From: JASLEW01 sp035544875
GTDB lineage: Bacteria; Acidobacteriota; Thermoanaerobaculia; Multivoradales; UBA5704
DNA: 64,000 nucleotides
Direction of reading: 5' to 3'
NCBI GenBank assembly: GCA_035544875.1
Contig: DASZZP010000022.1
Span: forward strand, 50,613-114,612
In this document: positions 9,403-18,359 of the stretch, in pieces
Layout: each line of letters opens with the position of its first letter
Position numbering within the stretch: position 1 is the stretch's first letter
Notes under the pieces: generated by a model
What the model was told of the DNA's origin: nothing
Database searches by the model: none
What the model saw: only the letters and a program-made list of their open reading frames with translations
Made by a program: the position numbers and the translations under genes

Positions 9403-10128
9403 TCAGGGGCTGGCGACCTTCGCGAGGAAGGCGCGAATCCGATTGGCGTTGGCGCCCAGATCGCTCCGGCCGACCCGGGACACCGATCGCACGTCCACCC
9501 GGCTGCCGGCCGCGGCCGGCATGACCCGCACCACCACGTCGTCCTTGAAGCCGAACCAGAAGGTGGTCGCCGTCGCCTCGATCCGGCCGGCCGCCGGGTC
9601 CGCCGCGACCAGATCCCATGCCATGGCGCGCGCCGCGGCGACCGCCCGCGCGAAGGCGGTGGCCGGTGGCACCGCGAGCTCCAGCGGCTGCAGGTCCGGA
9701 TAGCCCCGACGTTGAGCCGCCGCGACATCCGCTCCGCCATGGCCGGCCGGATTCGGCGCCTCGGCGCGCAGCGGCAGGATCGCCACGAAGGCCGGCGGGT
9801 CACTCAGGTCGGTCGAGATGTCATGGATCTGCGGCACGGCCCGCGCCTGGTGCAGAGAACGCCACATCGCGAAGCCCAGCGCGAGCCCGAAGCCGACTGT
9901 TAGCATCAGGCCGACGGCCGCGCCCGACCGCACCTTCGGCACCGCCAGGGCAACGATCGCGCCCGCGGTCGCCGCGATCCCAACCAAGGCGCCCCACCCG
10001 AGCAGCTGGAATCCGGTGCGATACGACCACAGATTCAAACGCACCCCCGCTGCCGCCAGGGCGAGCAGCACGACAGCCAAGAGAGCAAGGACCGGGGGCA
10101 GGCGGCCGATACTCATCGAAAACTTCAT
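9403..10128 (-). CDS. DUF1499 family protein with membrane helices
   Basis: A 241-residue protein. The N-terminal half has three hydrophobic segments (VLALLAVVLLALAAAG, LLGWGALVGIAATAGAIVAL and VGLMLTVGFGLALGF). The C-terminal half (residues 110-241) matches DUF1499, with conserved-looking runs IHDISTDLSDPPAFV, YPDLQPL, AWDLVAADPAAGRIEATATT and DDVVVRVMP. The start at 10128 overlaps the upstream TPR gene's stop as ATGA, implying coupled translation. It is the last gene of a three-gene operon. The function of DUF1499 is unknown. Confidence 0.8.
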   Translation of the reverse strand: MKFSMSIGRLPPVLALLAVVLLALAAAGVRLNLWSYRTGFQLLGWGALVGIAATAGAIVALAVPKVRSGAAVGLMLTVGFGLALGFAMWRSLHQARAVPQIHDISTDLSDPPAFVAILPLRAEAPNPAGHGGADVAAAQRRGYPDLQPLELAVPPATAFARAVAAARAMAWDLVAADPAAGRIEATATTFWFGFKDDVVVRVMPAAAGSRVDVRSVSRVGRSDLGANANRIRAFLAKVASP

Positions 10129-11336
10129 CTGCTGGCGCGCACCAGCCTGGAAAACCTTGCGATCTCGGGTGTCCGCCACGGTGTGGCGAGGATCTCGTCG
10201 ACCAGCGCGCTCGCTTCAGCCGTGCGATGCAGCTTGAAATAGGCCCTGGCCAAAAGCAGCTTCGAGTCGGCGTTGGGACGGAGCCGATAGTTCTTCTCCG
10301 CCATCTCGAGCAGCTCGGGACCGGCGTCCTTGCGCGCGATCATGTACCTGATGAAATGGCCGATGGCCGCTTCCGGGTAGAGGGCGTACCGTTCCCTGAA
10401 TAGCCGATCAGCCTCCTGAAACATTATCTCGGCGGCGGCGTGATCTCTCCTGTCCACGATCACGGCCAAGGCGCCAACATACTCCGGGTTCTGCGTCCGC
10501 TCGATGACTCTCCGGTAGAGATCGATCGCCTCGCCGGTGTGACCCAGCAGGTCGAGGACCTCCGCCATGTGCTCCTCGATCAGCCAGTAGCCGGAGTACG
10601 CTCTGGCGGCGCGCCGGTAGTGGGCCAGGGCCTTGTCGTAGCGCCCGGAGTCGAAATCGAGCAGCCCATCCTGCAGCTCCACCCAGGCGTAGGAACGCAT
10701 CTCCTTGGCCGTAATCTCGTCCTGGGCTTCGCGGTACAGCTTCAGGCCACCGGCGACGTCGCCGGTCTTGGTCTCGAGATACGCCAGCCGAGCAAGGTTG
10801 TCCCAGGCGCCCAGGCTGCTAGAGGTGCGACCCTGCTCGACGACCTTTTCATAGCCCCTTCTCGCCTCCTCGTAGCGGCCTTCCTGGAGATCGAGGTCCG
10901 CTCGCAGTGCTTTCACCCCGGCGCTGCCGGCGAGGTCCGGGACCATGGCAAGGTCCGCCTTCGTCCGCGCCAGGCGATGGAGCTTGAAGTCGAGATTGGC
11001 CCGCAGGAGGATGAGGTCTTCGGACGGGCCGACGAGCTCGAGCGCCTTGTCGATCGCGGTTTCCGTGGACCTGAAATCCGCGAAGCTCGCGGTGAGCGAG
11101 GAAAACCGATAGAGCAGGAAGACGAGCCTTGTCGCCCTCCCGACGTCGATCGGGGCGGCGAAGGCGCCGTCTCTTACCTCGTCGATGTCCTTGCGGATCT
11201 GCGCCAGCTCGATCTCGTAGTCGGTGGGCCTCGCGGCCGCGAGCGCCGGGGTGGAAACCAGCACCAAGGCGGCGGCGAGCAGCCGCGCGGTGATCCTGAG
11301 CCGACGCCCGGCGAGTGAGCCCGATGGCCCGGGCAT
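10125..11336 (-). CDS. Exported tetratricopeptide-repeat protein
   Basis: About 403 residues: an N-terminal signal sequence (RLLAAALVLVSTPALAAA, probable cleavage after ALAAA), then a superhelix of TPR-like repeats, for example YEEARRGYEKVVEQ, YDKALAHYRRAARAYSGYW, TGEAIDLYRRVIERTQ and ARAYFKLHRTAEASALVDEI. It is probably periplasmic. The first ATG after the signal context is at 11336; an ATG at 11357, overlapping the upstream stop, is an alternative but its GGAG lies only 2 bases away. It is coupled to the DUF1499 gene by ATGA. Base composition is lower in GC than the flanks, as for the whole operon. No enzymatic domain is visible. Confidence 0.72.
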   Translation of the reverse strand: MPGPSGSLAGRRLRITARLLAAALVLVSTPALAAARPTDYEIELAQIRKDIDEVRDGAFAAPIDVGRATRLVFLLYRFSSLTASFADFRSTETAIDKALELVGPSEDLILLRANLDFKLHRLARTKADLAMVPDLAGSAGVKALRADLDLQEGRYEEARRGYEKVVEQGRTSSSLGAWDNLARLAYLETKTGDVAGGLKLYREAQDEITAKEMRSYAWVELQDGLLDFDSGRYDKALAHYRRAARAYSGYWLIEEHMAEVLDLLGHTGEAIDLYRRVIERTQNPEYVGALAVIVDRRDHAAAEIMFQEADRLFRERYALYPEAAIGHFIRYMIARKDAGPELLEMAEKNYRLRPNADSKLLLARAYFKLHRTAEASALVDEILATPWRTPEIARFSRLVRASR

Positions 11337-11350
11337 GGTCCGGCAACCGC

Positions 11351-13012
11351 CTACCATGGCTCCGCCAGGTAGGGGAACTGGGCGAGAAAGTCCTTGTCGT
11401 TCTTCAACGGGTTCGGCGGGGTCTTGGGCACGATGGGCAAGGAATCCCAGACCGATTGATCGTCCAACGTTTCGATGTTGCACTTCTTGGGGCCGCACAC
11501 GGCCCCCATGTCGAGGAAGATCGAGAGGAACCTGGTGGCAACCTGGTCCTCGAGGCGATGGCCAAACGGCCAGGTACCCGTCGTGTCCATGTCGATGGCG
11601 ATCACATTGGGGACGAAGATCTCGAACGGCCGCTTGAGACTGATCTTCAGACCGCGCTTGTTCCAGGTGTCGTCGGGCATGTTCAGCTCCTGGAACAGGC
11701 ACTTCTTGACCCGCGGGAAGGCCTCGACGGCGAGGGCATAGGTCTTGTTGACCGAAACCGGCGAGTTGTCGTGGTCGAAACAGGTGGGGACGCCGAGCGC
11801 GGTCAGCGACGGCCCGAACCCCCAGCCCAGGTGGGCAAAGCGCCTCACGAAGACCGGCACGAGCTGGTAGTTGTTGGCCCCCAGTTGCCGGTCGTCCTGC
11901 CGCTCGCTCAGGGCGGCATCGGCGAACGGCACCGCGTCGGTGTCGACGAGCTTGTAGTTCTTCATCTCCGCATCGTACTGGGACCCGGACGCGAACGGCT
12001 GGCGCAGCCATCCCACGAACCTGGCGAACCCGGACCGCCGGTCCTCCGGGACGTCAATCTTGTGCGCGGCCTTCATCACCCAGCTCTCGCCCCAGGCGTT
12101 GACGATCCGGTTGACCTTGGGCGAGGTGGTGATGAAGTCGAGCGGGGCCTCGACCACGATCGCGTTGCAATTCTTGCCTGCTCTAGCGTCCTTGCCGCTG
12201 TAGACGAAGTGATAGTTGCCGTTCTCGTCCCTCAGGAACTTGCTGCCGCTCCAGGCCAGCGGGCCCGCGGGGAGATCTGCCTTGGTGGTCTGGCCGAGCT
12301 CGGGGTTTTTGGGATCGTAGTTGAAGAGCGTGTTTCCTTCGAGCTCGATCAGCGTCTTGGGGATCTGCAGCTCTCGCTTGTCCGGCATGGTGTGCGGAAC
12401 GTGATAGAACTGGGGCGCATAGTTGATCGAGCGGAAAAACCCGGGCAGGTCGTTGAAGAATGGGTCGTCGCGGCCACCGACGAAGATCTTGATCGAGTGA
12501 CCGTCCGGCGTGTCGATCGTGACGTTCTTGTTCGCGTCGACGGTGCGCGAGAAGCTGCCGCCCGGAAAATCGATGAAGGCGACGTGCGCCCGGCTGCTCG
12601 CATCGACCGTGACCCGGATCTCGGCAGCTTTCAGGTTGAGGTACTTGGCCTTGACGGCTTCCGCGTACCTCAGCCAGGCGTCGAGACTCTGATCTCCTCT
12701 CGCCGGCGCGGTGACTCGCGGATCGGCGTTGAGCCGGATCCGATAGAGCATGTCGGTGTCGAAGACGCCGGTCTTGGGAATCGAAGCGAAGGTCAGGGCG
12801 ATCACGACCCTCTCGCCGCCGGTCGTGTCTTCGCCGGGAAACCCGAAGAGGTCATAGAGGTCGGCCGCGCTGACGTTGATGTCGGAGAAGATCGCGTTGA
12901 CCGCATTGGGGTCGTTGTGATCCGAGCCGAGGCAGACGGCCGGGGTCAGAAGCCAGCCGGAGAGCGGCAGGAGAAGAAGAAGGGGCTTGAAAGTCCTTGG
13001 CGGGAGGCCCAT
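11351..13012 (-). CDS. DUF4331 family exported protein
   Basis: A 553-residue secreted protein. The signal peptide is residues 1-30 (LLLLLPLSGWLLTPAVCLG). The mature start SDHNDPNAVNAIFSDINVS followed by ADLYDLFGFPG is the hallmark opening of DUF4331, whose members are typically encoded beside TPR proteins in many phyla. Family-like stretches continue to LEDQVATRFLSIFLDMGA near the C-terminus. It is the first gene of the minus-strand operon, 14 bases before the TPR gene. Biochemical function is unknown. The long direct run to a TTGACA promoter upstream suggests it is the operon's lead gene. Confidence 0.78.
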   Translation of the reverse strand: MGLPPRTFKPLLLLLPLSGWLLTPAVCLGSDHNDPNAVNAIFSDINVSAADLYDLFGFPGEDTTGGERVVIALTFASIPKTGVFDTDMLYRIRLNADPRVTAPARGDQSLDAWLRYAEAVKAKYLNLKAAEIRVTVDASSRAHVAFIDFPGGSFSRTVDANKNVTIDTPDGHSIKIFVGGRDDPFFNDLPGFFRSINYAPQFYHVPHTMPDKRELQIPKTLIELEGNTLFNYDPKNPELGQTTKADLPAGPLAWSGSKFLRDENGNYHFVYSGKDARAGKNCNAIVVEAPLDFITTSPKVNRIVNAWGESWVMKAAHKIDVPEDRRSGFARFVGWLRQPFASGSQYDAEMKNYKLVDTDAVPFADAALSERQDDRQLGANNYQLVPVFVRRFAHLGWGFGPSLTALGVPTCFDHDNSPVSVNKTYALAVEAFPRVKKCLFQELNMPDDTWNKRGLKISLKRPFEIFVPNVIAIDMDTTGTWPFGHRLEDQVATRFLSIFLDMGAVCGPKKCNIETLDDQSVWDSLPIVPKTPPNPLKNDKDFLAQFPYLAEPW

Positions 13013-13134
13013 GGTCGCACCTCATGGCAACGGTTGGCGGCGGCCGGCGTTGCGCCGGCGGCCGCGCCGAGACGGCGGGGAAGGGTCGCAGGACCAGCCA
13101 TGCCGACGGTCGCGAGTGTACAGAGTTGGCGCAA

Positions 13135-13163
13135 ATCATCGTCTAAGCGCCATGAGCTGTCAA
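13135..13163 (-). promoter_or_regulatory. Candidate sigma-70-like promoter of the DUF4331 operon
   Basis: Read on the minus strand: a consensus -35 TTGACA, a 17-base spacer and a weak -10 GATGAT, about 120 bases before the DUF4331 start. The -35 match is perfect; the -10 matches four of six. Confidence 0.45.
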
Positions 13164-13196
13164 GCCCGCCCCACCAGAACCACAACATCGTCGACG

Positions 13197-15128
13197 TCAA
13201 CGCTTTCGCCGACTGACCTCGGCCGGCGCCGGGGGCGAGGCGGACGAGCCGGCGCGGGGCGCGGAGGCGGCGCGGATGTAGTCGCGCACCAGCTCCTCGA
13301 GGATGGGCAGGGTGACCGCGCCGCCGCGCAGGATCACATCGTGGAAGTCGCGCACGTCGAAGCGCTCGCCGAGCGCCTCTTCGGCCTGCCGGCGCAGCTG
13401 CTTGATCTTGATCTCGCCCATCTTGTAGGCCAGCGCCTGGCCCGGCCAGCCGATGTAGCGATCGGTCTCGGTCTCGATCTCGTGCCGCGACAACGCCGTG
13501 TTGGCGGCCAGGAAGTCCATCGCCTGCTGGCGCGTCCAACCCTGAGCGTGCAGCCCGGTGTCCACCACCAGGCGGCAGGCGCGCCACATCTCATAGGTCA
13601 GGCGCCCGAAGTTGCTGTAGGGATCGGTGTAGAAGCCGGCCTCGAGGCCGAGCCATTCCGAGTAGAGCCCCCAGCCCTCGCCATAGGCGTCGACGTAGGT
13701 ATAGCGGCGGAAGATGGGAAGTCCGGTCGCCTCTTGCGCCAGCGCCCCTTGCAGGTGGTGGCCCGGCACCGCCTCGTGCAGGGTCAGCGCCTCCAGGGTG
13801 TAGAGCGGGCGGCTGTTGAGGGCGTAGGTGTTGACCCAGTAGGTGCCGGCCCGCCGGCTGTCGATCGGCGCGCCGTTGTAACGCCCGCCGGTGTATTTGG
13901 GAGCCAGGTCCTCCGGCACCGGCGCGATGCCATAGGGCTGGCGCGGCAGCGTCTTGAACAGCGCCGGCAGCTTGCCGTCCATGCGCTTCGCGATATAGGC
14001 CGCCGCCTTGAGCAGCTCGTCGGGCGTCTTGGCGTAGAACCGCGGGTCGGTGCGCAGGAACTCGAGGAACTCCGCGAAGCTCTTGGCGAACCCGACCTGC
14101 TTGATCACCGCCGCCATCTCGGCGCGGATGCGCTCGACCTCGCGCAAGCCGACCTGGTGGATCTCCTCGGGAGTGATGTCGAGGGTGGTGAAGTGCCTGA
14201 CGAGGTAGGCGTAGTAGTCGCGCCCGTTGGGCAGCGCCGAGGCTCCGACCGTCTGGCGTGCGCCGGGCACGTAGTCGTGTGACATGAAATCGAGAAGGGC
14301 GCGATAGGCGGGCAGCACCGACTCGACGATGGCCGCCCGGCCGGCCGCGCGCAGCCGCTCCTGCTCGGACGCCGCAACGGTCGCGGGGAACTTCTCGAAG
14401 GGCTTCCAGAAGACGCCGCGCGCAGGGTCACTCACCAGGTGGGTGGTGATAGTGAAATCGAACCCGGCGAGCACCACCTTGGGCAGCGTCATGGCGGCCG
14501 AAAGACCTTGGCGCAGCAAGGCCGTCTGCTGCTGCATATAGGCCGGGAAGGCCCGCAGGCGGGCGATGTAGTTCTCGTAGTCCTTGACCGCGGCAAACGG
14601 CATTTCCGCGGGCAGCCGGGCGAAATCGGAATGAAATCCGCCCTCGGCGCTGATCGGCATCAGGTAGGACTTGAACTGGTCTTCGCTCAGCTGATCGGCG
14701 AGCTGGCGCTCGAAGAGCTGGTAGCTGATGCGATCGGTGGCGTCGAGGCCCGAACGGTCGATGGCGTGGAGCCGCGCCAGCGCCCGGCGCGCCAGCTCGA
14801 CGCGCCGCGCCAGGTCGGCCGCGGTCATCGACGGCAGCCGGTCGTCGTAGCGGTTGTCGCCGACCGAGGTGGCGAGCAGCGGGTCTTCCCGCAGCGCCAG
14901 CTCCCAGGTCTCGTCGAACAGCGCGTGCAGCTCGCGCGCCGCCTCCTCGGCCGCGCTTCCCGCCGGCGCCGCGCTTGCGGCCCCTGCGACCCTTGCGGCC
15001 GACATCGGACTCGAGGTCCTCTGCGCGCTCGCCGCGCCGGCCCCGCTCGCCGAGAGCACGGCGGCAAAGAGGCCAAGCAGCGCCAGCGCCCGGCGGCGTC
15101 CGTCCTGATCGAGGAGCACGGCGGGCAC
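13197..15128 (-). CDS. DUF885 family (putative zinc) peptidase, exported
   Basis: A 643-residue protein of the DUF885 family, thought to be metallopeptidases related in fold to carboxypeptidase M32 and the gluzincins. The diagnostic site is LHEAVPGHHLQ (HEAxxGHH), followed about 40 residues later by YVDAYGEGWGLYSEWLG, which supplies the downstream Glu. ETDRYIGWPGQALAYKMGE near the end is also typical. The N-terminus is a signal-like hydrophobic segment followed by an Ala-rich linker partly built of 9-base repeats. The start is GTG at 15128. It stands alone, with 184 bases before the DUF4331 operon. The substrate is unknown. Confidence 0.82.
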   Translation of the reverse strand: MPAVLLDQDGRRRALALLGLFAAVLSASGAGAASAQRTSSPMSAARVAGAASAAPAGSAAEEAARELHALFDETWELALREDPLLATSVGDNRYDDRLPSMTAADLARRVELARRALARLHAIDRSGLDATDRISYQLFERQLADQLSEDQFKSYLMPISAEGGFHSDFARLPAEMPFAAVKDYENYIARLRAFPAYMQQQTALLRQGLSAAMTLPKVVLAGFDFTITTHLVSDPARGVFWKPFEKFPATVAASEQERLRAAGRAAIVESVLPAYRALLDFMSHDYVPGARQTVGASALPNGRDYYAYLVRHFTTLDITPEEIHQVGLREVERIRAEMAAVIKQVGFAKSFAEFLEFLRTDPRFYAKTPDELLKAAAYIAKRMDGKLPALFKTLPRQPYGIAPVPEDLAPKYTGGRYNGAPIDSRRAGTYWVNTYALNSRPLYTLEALTLHEAVPGHHLQGALAQEATGLPIFRRYTYVDAYGEGWGLYSEWLGLEAGFYTDPYSNFGRLTYEMWRACRLVVDTGLHAQGWTRQQAMDFLAANTALSRHEIETETDRYIGWPGQALAYKMGEIKIKQLRRQAEEALGERFDVRDFHDVILRGGAVTLPILEELVRDYIRAASAPRAGSSASPPAPAEVSRRKR

Positions 15129-15190
15129 GATATCAGCTCCGCCAATCCCGCCGTCAACCGCCGGCGGTGGGAGCTAGACGAGATTGATCC

Positions 15191-15331
15191 GTGCGCCAGG
15201 GGAGGGGGCGTCCCCTTCCCCCCCGGAGGGGTGGGAAGGGGATCGAGGGGTTGCGGGGGGCGATCCGATCGATGCTTCGAGTAGGCCTCCACCGCCACAT
15301 CGCAGCGCCGCTTCATCCCTCGGGATCGGCA
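15191..15331 (-). repeat. About 135-base dispersed repeat, copy 1
   Basis: Read on the minus strand this segment is nearly identical to 56926-57062. It runs from GCCGATCCCGAGG through GGCGCTGCGATGTGGCG, GAAGCATCGATCGGATCG and CCCCTCGATCCCCTTCCC to CCCTGGCGCACGG. It contains an internal inverted run CCTTCCC...GGGAAGG. It occupies the 404-base gap between the DUF885 gene and the next gene. A short reading frame beginning MKRRCDVA is open in both copies but has no Shine-Dalgarno and is treated as incidental. Confidence 0.8.
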
Positions 15332-15390
15332 CCGGCCGGTGGGGACTAGAACCACCGCCGCTCGAGCTGGCGAGACTCTTGCTTATTTCC

Positions 15391-15413
15391 AGACATCAAG
15401 ACATCAAGACATC
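15391..15413 (+). repeat. Triple AGACATCA repeat upstream of a promoter
   Basis: AGACATCA, AGACATCA and AGACATC are directly adjacent, followed at once by the 10-base palindrome GTCTCGAGAC (15415-15424). They end 68 bases before the TTGACA -35 box of the outer-membrane protein gene, which would suit binding sites for an activator. This is inference from position. Confidence 0.5.
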
Positions 15414-15481
15414 GGTCTCGAGACAGGGGAGGCATGGAGCGCGGCTCGAGGGGCAGGATGGAGACGACGGGTAGGGGCACA

Positions 15482-15510
15482 TTGACAGCGAGCAAGCCGG
15501 TGACTAGAGT
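15482..15510 (+). promoter_or_regulatory. Promoter of the outer-membrane protein gene, with operator-like palindrome
   Basis: TTGACA (15482-15487), a 17-base spacer and TAGAGT (15505-15510). The -10 box lies inside a perfect 15-base palindrome GACTAGAGTCTAGTC (15502-15516), a good place for a repressor. The start codon is 22 bases after the -10 box, with GAGGA 7 bases before it. Confidence 0.6.
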
Positions 15511-15532
15511 CTAGTCTCGTAGAGGACCAGGC

Positions 15533-17830
15533 ATGGTCAAACTCCACAGTCCAGCTCTGGTGGTCGCCGCTTCCCTCCTGGGAGTGGTCGCCGCACACAC
15601 CGCGCAGGCGCGGGCTGCGCCGGGAGCGACCGCTGCTCCCGTTGGGCCGCTTGCTCCAGTCATCGTTTCCGGCGCGCCGCAGACCCTGGCTTCGCTGACC
15701 GAGCTGGCCGAGCTGACTCAGCTGGCGCACCAAGGAGCGACGGCGGCCGCGGCGCCGGTCCTGCCGCTCGCTCCCCTCGCTCCGGCGGTGGCGGGCCGGG
15801 TGCTGAGCGGAGCATCGGCCCTGGCGCGGGTGGCGCCGCTCGGCTCGGCCGGCGTCTACGCCTATCAGCTGGCCGATTTCAGCCTGCGCAAGGTGAGCAC
15901 CGACGCGCAGGGCAATTTCTCCTTCCGCGACCTTCCCGCCGGCCTCTACAAGATCATTGCCCACAAGCCCGGGTTCGTGCCGGCCGTGATCCTGCTCACC
16001 CGCACCACCGCCCAGGCCTACCAGTTCCTCGAGCTGCAGCTTGCCCAGCAGGATGCGGCGCACCGGTCGCAGTCGGCCGACGACTTCTGGGCGCTGCGCG
16101 CCCGCATCCCGGCCGACGTCTTGCGCGACATCGAGACGGCCGAGCTTCCCGGGCTGCAAGGCGGCGGTGCCAGGGGCGCACCACCCGCCGGCGGCCCGAC
16201 CGGCGTCACCGGATCAGCGCAGGCGAAGAAGGAGGCGGCATCGCTTTCCGCCCTCGCGCGCACCACGTTCCACACCGAGATGCAGGCGATGACCGGGGTC
16301 ACCGACGTGGCGCAGCTCGGCAGCGGAGCGGTATCGGATGCCAAGCTCGGGATCGAAGGCCGGGTGGGCGACGTCCAGGTCGGCCTCAAGGGGCGGTTCT
16401 GGCAGATGAACGGCGACCTGCTCGGCCAGCGCGCCGGCGGCGCCGCGGGCAGCGGCTGGAGCAACAGCCGGTACGACGGCCAGACGAGCGCGCTCTCTCT
16501 CGTCCTCCAGCCGGGACCCAGCAGCAGGATCAGCGTCACCTCGCTCAACAACCGGCTGGTGCCGCGCGGCCCGGCCGGGGCGACCGCCGAGCCCGGCGAC
16601 CTCCCCAACCGCCACGTCGGCCTCGAGCACTACCAGGTCAGCTGGAGCCAGGCGCTGGGCGAGAACAGCCGCTCCGATTTCGCCGCCCAGTACACCAGCG
16701 AGTTCAACTATCACCGCCAGAGCCTGATCGATCCCGCCGACATCCCGGGGGCATCGCGCACCTGGAACGTCGAGGGGGCCTATACCACCTCGATGACCGA
16801 CAACTCGACGCTGCAGGCCGGTCTGCGCTTCCGCCAGCAGCAGTTCGGGCTGGGCGCGAACGCGCTGATGTCGGCGGCCCAGGCGGTCCAGGCAGGCACT
16901 CCGGGAACGAGCCTCGTCGCCAGCCCGGCGCTCTCTCCCGGTCACACCGACGTCGATCTCTTCAGCCGTGGCGGCACCCGCATCGCGCCGGCGATCCTCG
17001 TCGAGTACGGCCTCTACAGCACGCTGCTCGACGGCAGCCTGACGCTGACGCCGCAGGGCGGGGTCGTGCTGCAGCTCGGCGATGGCTGGCAGGCGAGGGG
17101 CTCGCTCAGCCGCCAGGCCTACCAGCAGGCCGGCCTCAATCCGGAGTTCCTGCCGACCCTGTTCAAGGAAACCGACCTCTGCCAGCAGGGGAGCAAGTCT
17201 TGCTACGAGCTCAACCTGTCCCGGCGCGGCGGCAACGACGAGCTGATCTCGCTCAGCGCCGTCGAGCGCGTGGTCAGCAAGACGCTCCGCCTCTACTTCA
17301 ACGACGAGATCTTCGACCGGCTCGAGAGCCTCTACCTCGTGCCCGGCGATCGGCTGCCTGAGCTGCGCCTGGTGGTGACGAGGCGGCTGCTGCCGCGCGT
17401 GGTCACCACCCTCGAATCGAGCATCGCGGCCGGCGGAGGCGGCACCTTCGTGGCCGCCGACGGCCTGCCCTTCCGCAACCGGGTCCGCTACCTGGTGACG
17501 TCGCTCGACACCCGCTTCCAGAGCACCTCGACCGGCGTCTTCGTGGCCTTGCACCACATCAGCCAGAGCCTCGCGCCAGCCGCCGCGATCAGCAGCCGGG
17601 CGAGCGAGCGCGGCACGGTCCCCGCGGCGTCGGCGCTCCCGGCATCCGCGACCCAGACCGACCGCCTGCAGGTTGTGCTGACCCAGGACCTCAACGTCCT
17701 CTTCAACCTCGCCAACGCCTGGGCCCTGCGGCTCAACATGGAAGTCAGCCGCGGCGACGCCAACTTCTTCACCGGCCTCGACAACCAGCTCCATCACCGC
17801 ATCCTCGGCGGCATCGCCGTCCGCTTCTAG
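15533..17830 (+). CDS. Outer-membrane beta-barrel protein with carboxypeptidase-regulatory-like domain
   Basis: A 765-residue secreted protein. There is a signal peptide (about residues 1-26, VVAASLLGVVAAHTAQARA). A Leu/Glu-rich linker encoded by five 9-base repeats follows. Residues 85-165 form a carboxypeptidase-regulatory-like beta-sandwich (VSTDAQGNFSFRDLPAGLYKI and the adjoining HKPGFVPAVI). The rest alternates like a transmembrane barrel (for example SNSRYDGQTSALSLVLQPG and RISVTSLNNRLVPRG) and ends in GGIAVRF with a C-terminal Phe, the usual barrel-assembly signal. This architecture resembles TonB-dependent-like or barrel proteins of Acidobacteria, but no plug domain or TonB box is evident. 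The ligand is unknown. Confidence 0.68.
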   Translation: MVKLHSPALVVAASLLGVVAAHTAQARAAPGATAAPVGPLAPVIVSGAPQTLASLTELAELTQLAHQGATAAAAPVLPLAPLAPAVAGRVLSGASALARVAPLGSAGVYAYQLADFSLRKVSTDAQGNFSFRDLPAGLYKIIAHKPGFVPAVILLTRTTAQAYQFLELQLAQQDAAHRSQSADDFWALRARIPADVLRDIETAELPGLQGGGARGAPPAGGPTGVTGSAQAKKEAASLSALARTTFHTEMQAMTGVTDVAQLGSGAVSDAKLGIEGRVGDVQVGLKGRFWQMNGDLLGQRAGGAAGSGWSNSRYDGQTSALSLVLQPGPSSRISVTSLNNRLVPRGPAGATAEPGDLPNRHVGLEHYQVSWSQALGENSRSDFAAQYTSEFNYHRQSLIDPADIPGASRTWNVEGAYTTSMTDNSTLQAGLRFRQQQFGLGANALMSAAQAVQAGTPGTSLVASPALSPGHTDVDLFSRGGTRIAPAILVEYGLYSTLLDGSLTLTPQGGVVLQLGDGWQARGSLSRQAYQQAGLNPEFLPTLFKETDLCQQGSKSCYELNLSRRGGNDELISLSAVERVVSKTLRLYFNDEIFDRLESLYLVPGDRLPELRLVVTRRLLPRVVTTLESSIAAGGGGTFVAADGLPFRNRVRYLVTSLDTRFQSTSTGVFVALHHISQSLAPAAAISSRASERGTVPAASALPASATQTDRLQVVLTQDLNVLFNLANAWALRLNMEVSRGDANFFTGLDNQLHHRILGGIAVRF
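15686..15730 (+). repeat. 9-base tandem repeat in the barrel protein N-terminus
   Basis: Five units of the form CTGRCYSAG, encoding LAS-LTE-LAE-LTQ-LAH, lie between the signal peptide and the first folded domain. Confidence 0.65.
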
Positions 17831-17871
17831 CGGCGGGACCCCTCCGCCCTGGCCTCGCGACTGGACCGGGG

Positions 17872-17992
17872 GGCGCCTGGCAGGTCGCTAGCCGACCGAG
17901 GTCCGCTCGCTGAGGGGGTGGATGCGGCAAGACGCTCTGGGTTCTGAAGTAGGGCTCGCGGACCTCGGTCGGCTAGCGACCTGCCAGGCGCC
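17872..17992. repeat. Perfect 35-base inverted repeat with 51-base loop
   Basis: The arms at 17872-17906 and 17958-17992 are exact reverse complements. The left arm starts GGCGCCTGGCAGGTCGCTAG and the right arm ends with its complement. The loop is 17907-17957. No T-run follows, so it is not a standard intrinsic terminator, although as RNA it would form an extremely stable hairpin after the barrel gene. The rest of the 529-base gap holds lower-GC sequence and the promoter of the next operon. Confidence 0.85.
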
Positions 17993-18275
17993 GACTCGCC
18001 GGGGAGGCATGGGCTCCTCCCACCGGCATAAGTGCCGTGAAACAGGGCAGCAAGAAACAACTTCTCAGAAGCCACCGAGATCCTAGAACCGCGGGGAGTG
18101 TCGCCTTCACAAAATCCAAGCCGGCGGGAGGAGTCCGCGCCACCCCGGCGCTCCCCACCATACGTCGCGCCCAGGACGGAGGGGTCCTGCCGCTTCTCCG
18201 CCCCCTTGAATCCACGAAACCGGATTTCTTCGGTTTTCTGGATGACAGCCCCGGAAATCACTTGAATTCAGCGGT

Positions 18276-18304
18276 TTGAAGGGCATTCAAAAAATCGTTA
18301 GACT
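18276..18304 (+). promoter_or_regulatory. Candidate promoter of the sensor kinase operon
   Basis: TTGAAG (18276-18281), a 17-base A-rich spacer and TAGACT (18299-18304), 55 bases before the start codon and in an AT-richer pocket of the gap. Confidence 0.5.
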
Positions 18305-18359
18305 GGAACGGAAATTGCTCTTCCCGGGCTGTCGTGGCGAATAGAAACTTGCTCTCTTG

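Noticed and set aside
15191..15331. Short protein MKRRCDVA... encoded in both repeat copies
   Set aside because: The frame is shared only because the DNA repeat is shared; no ribosome-binding site and no stop in common.
15391..15413. CRISPR-like array
   Set aside because: Three adjacent 8-base repeats without spacers; no Cas genes in the window.
17827..18261. 144-codon minus-strand open frame in the gap after the barrel gene
   Set aside because: It runs through both arms of the 35-base inverted repeat, has no Shine-Dalgarno and no recognisable domain.
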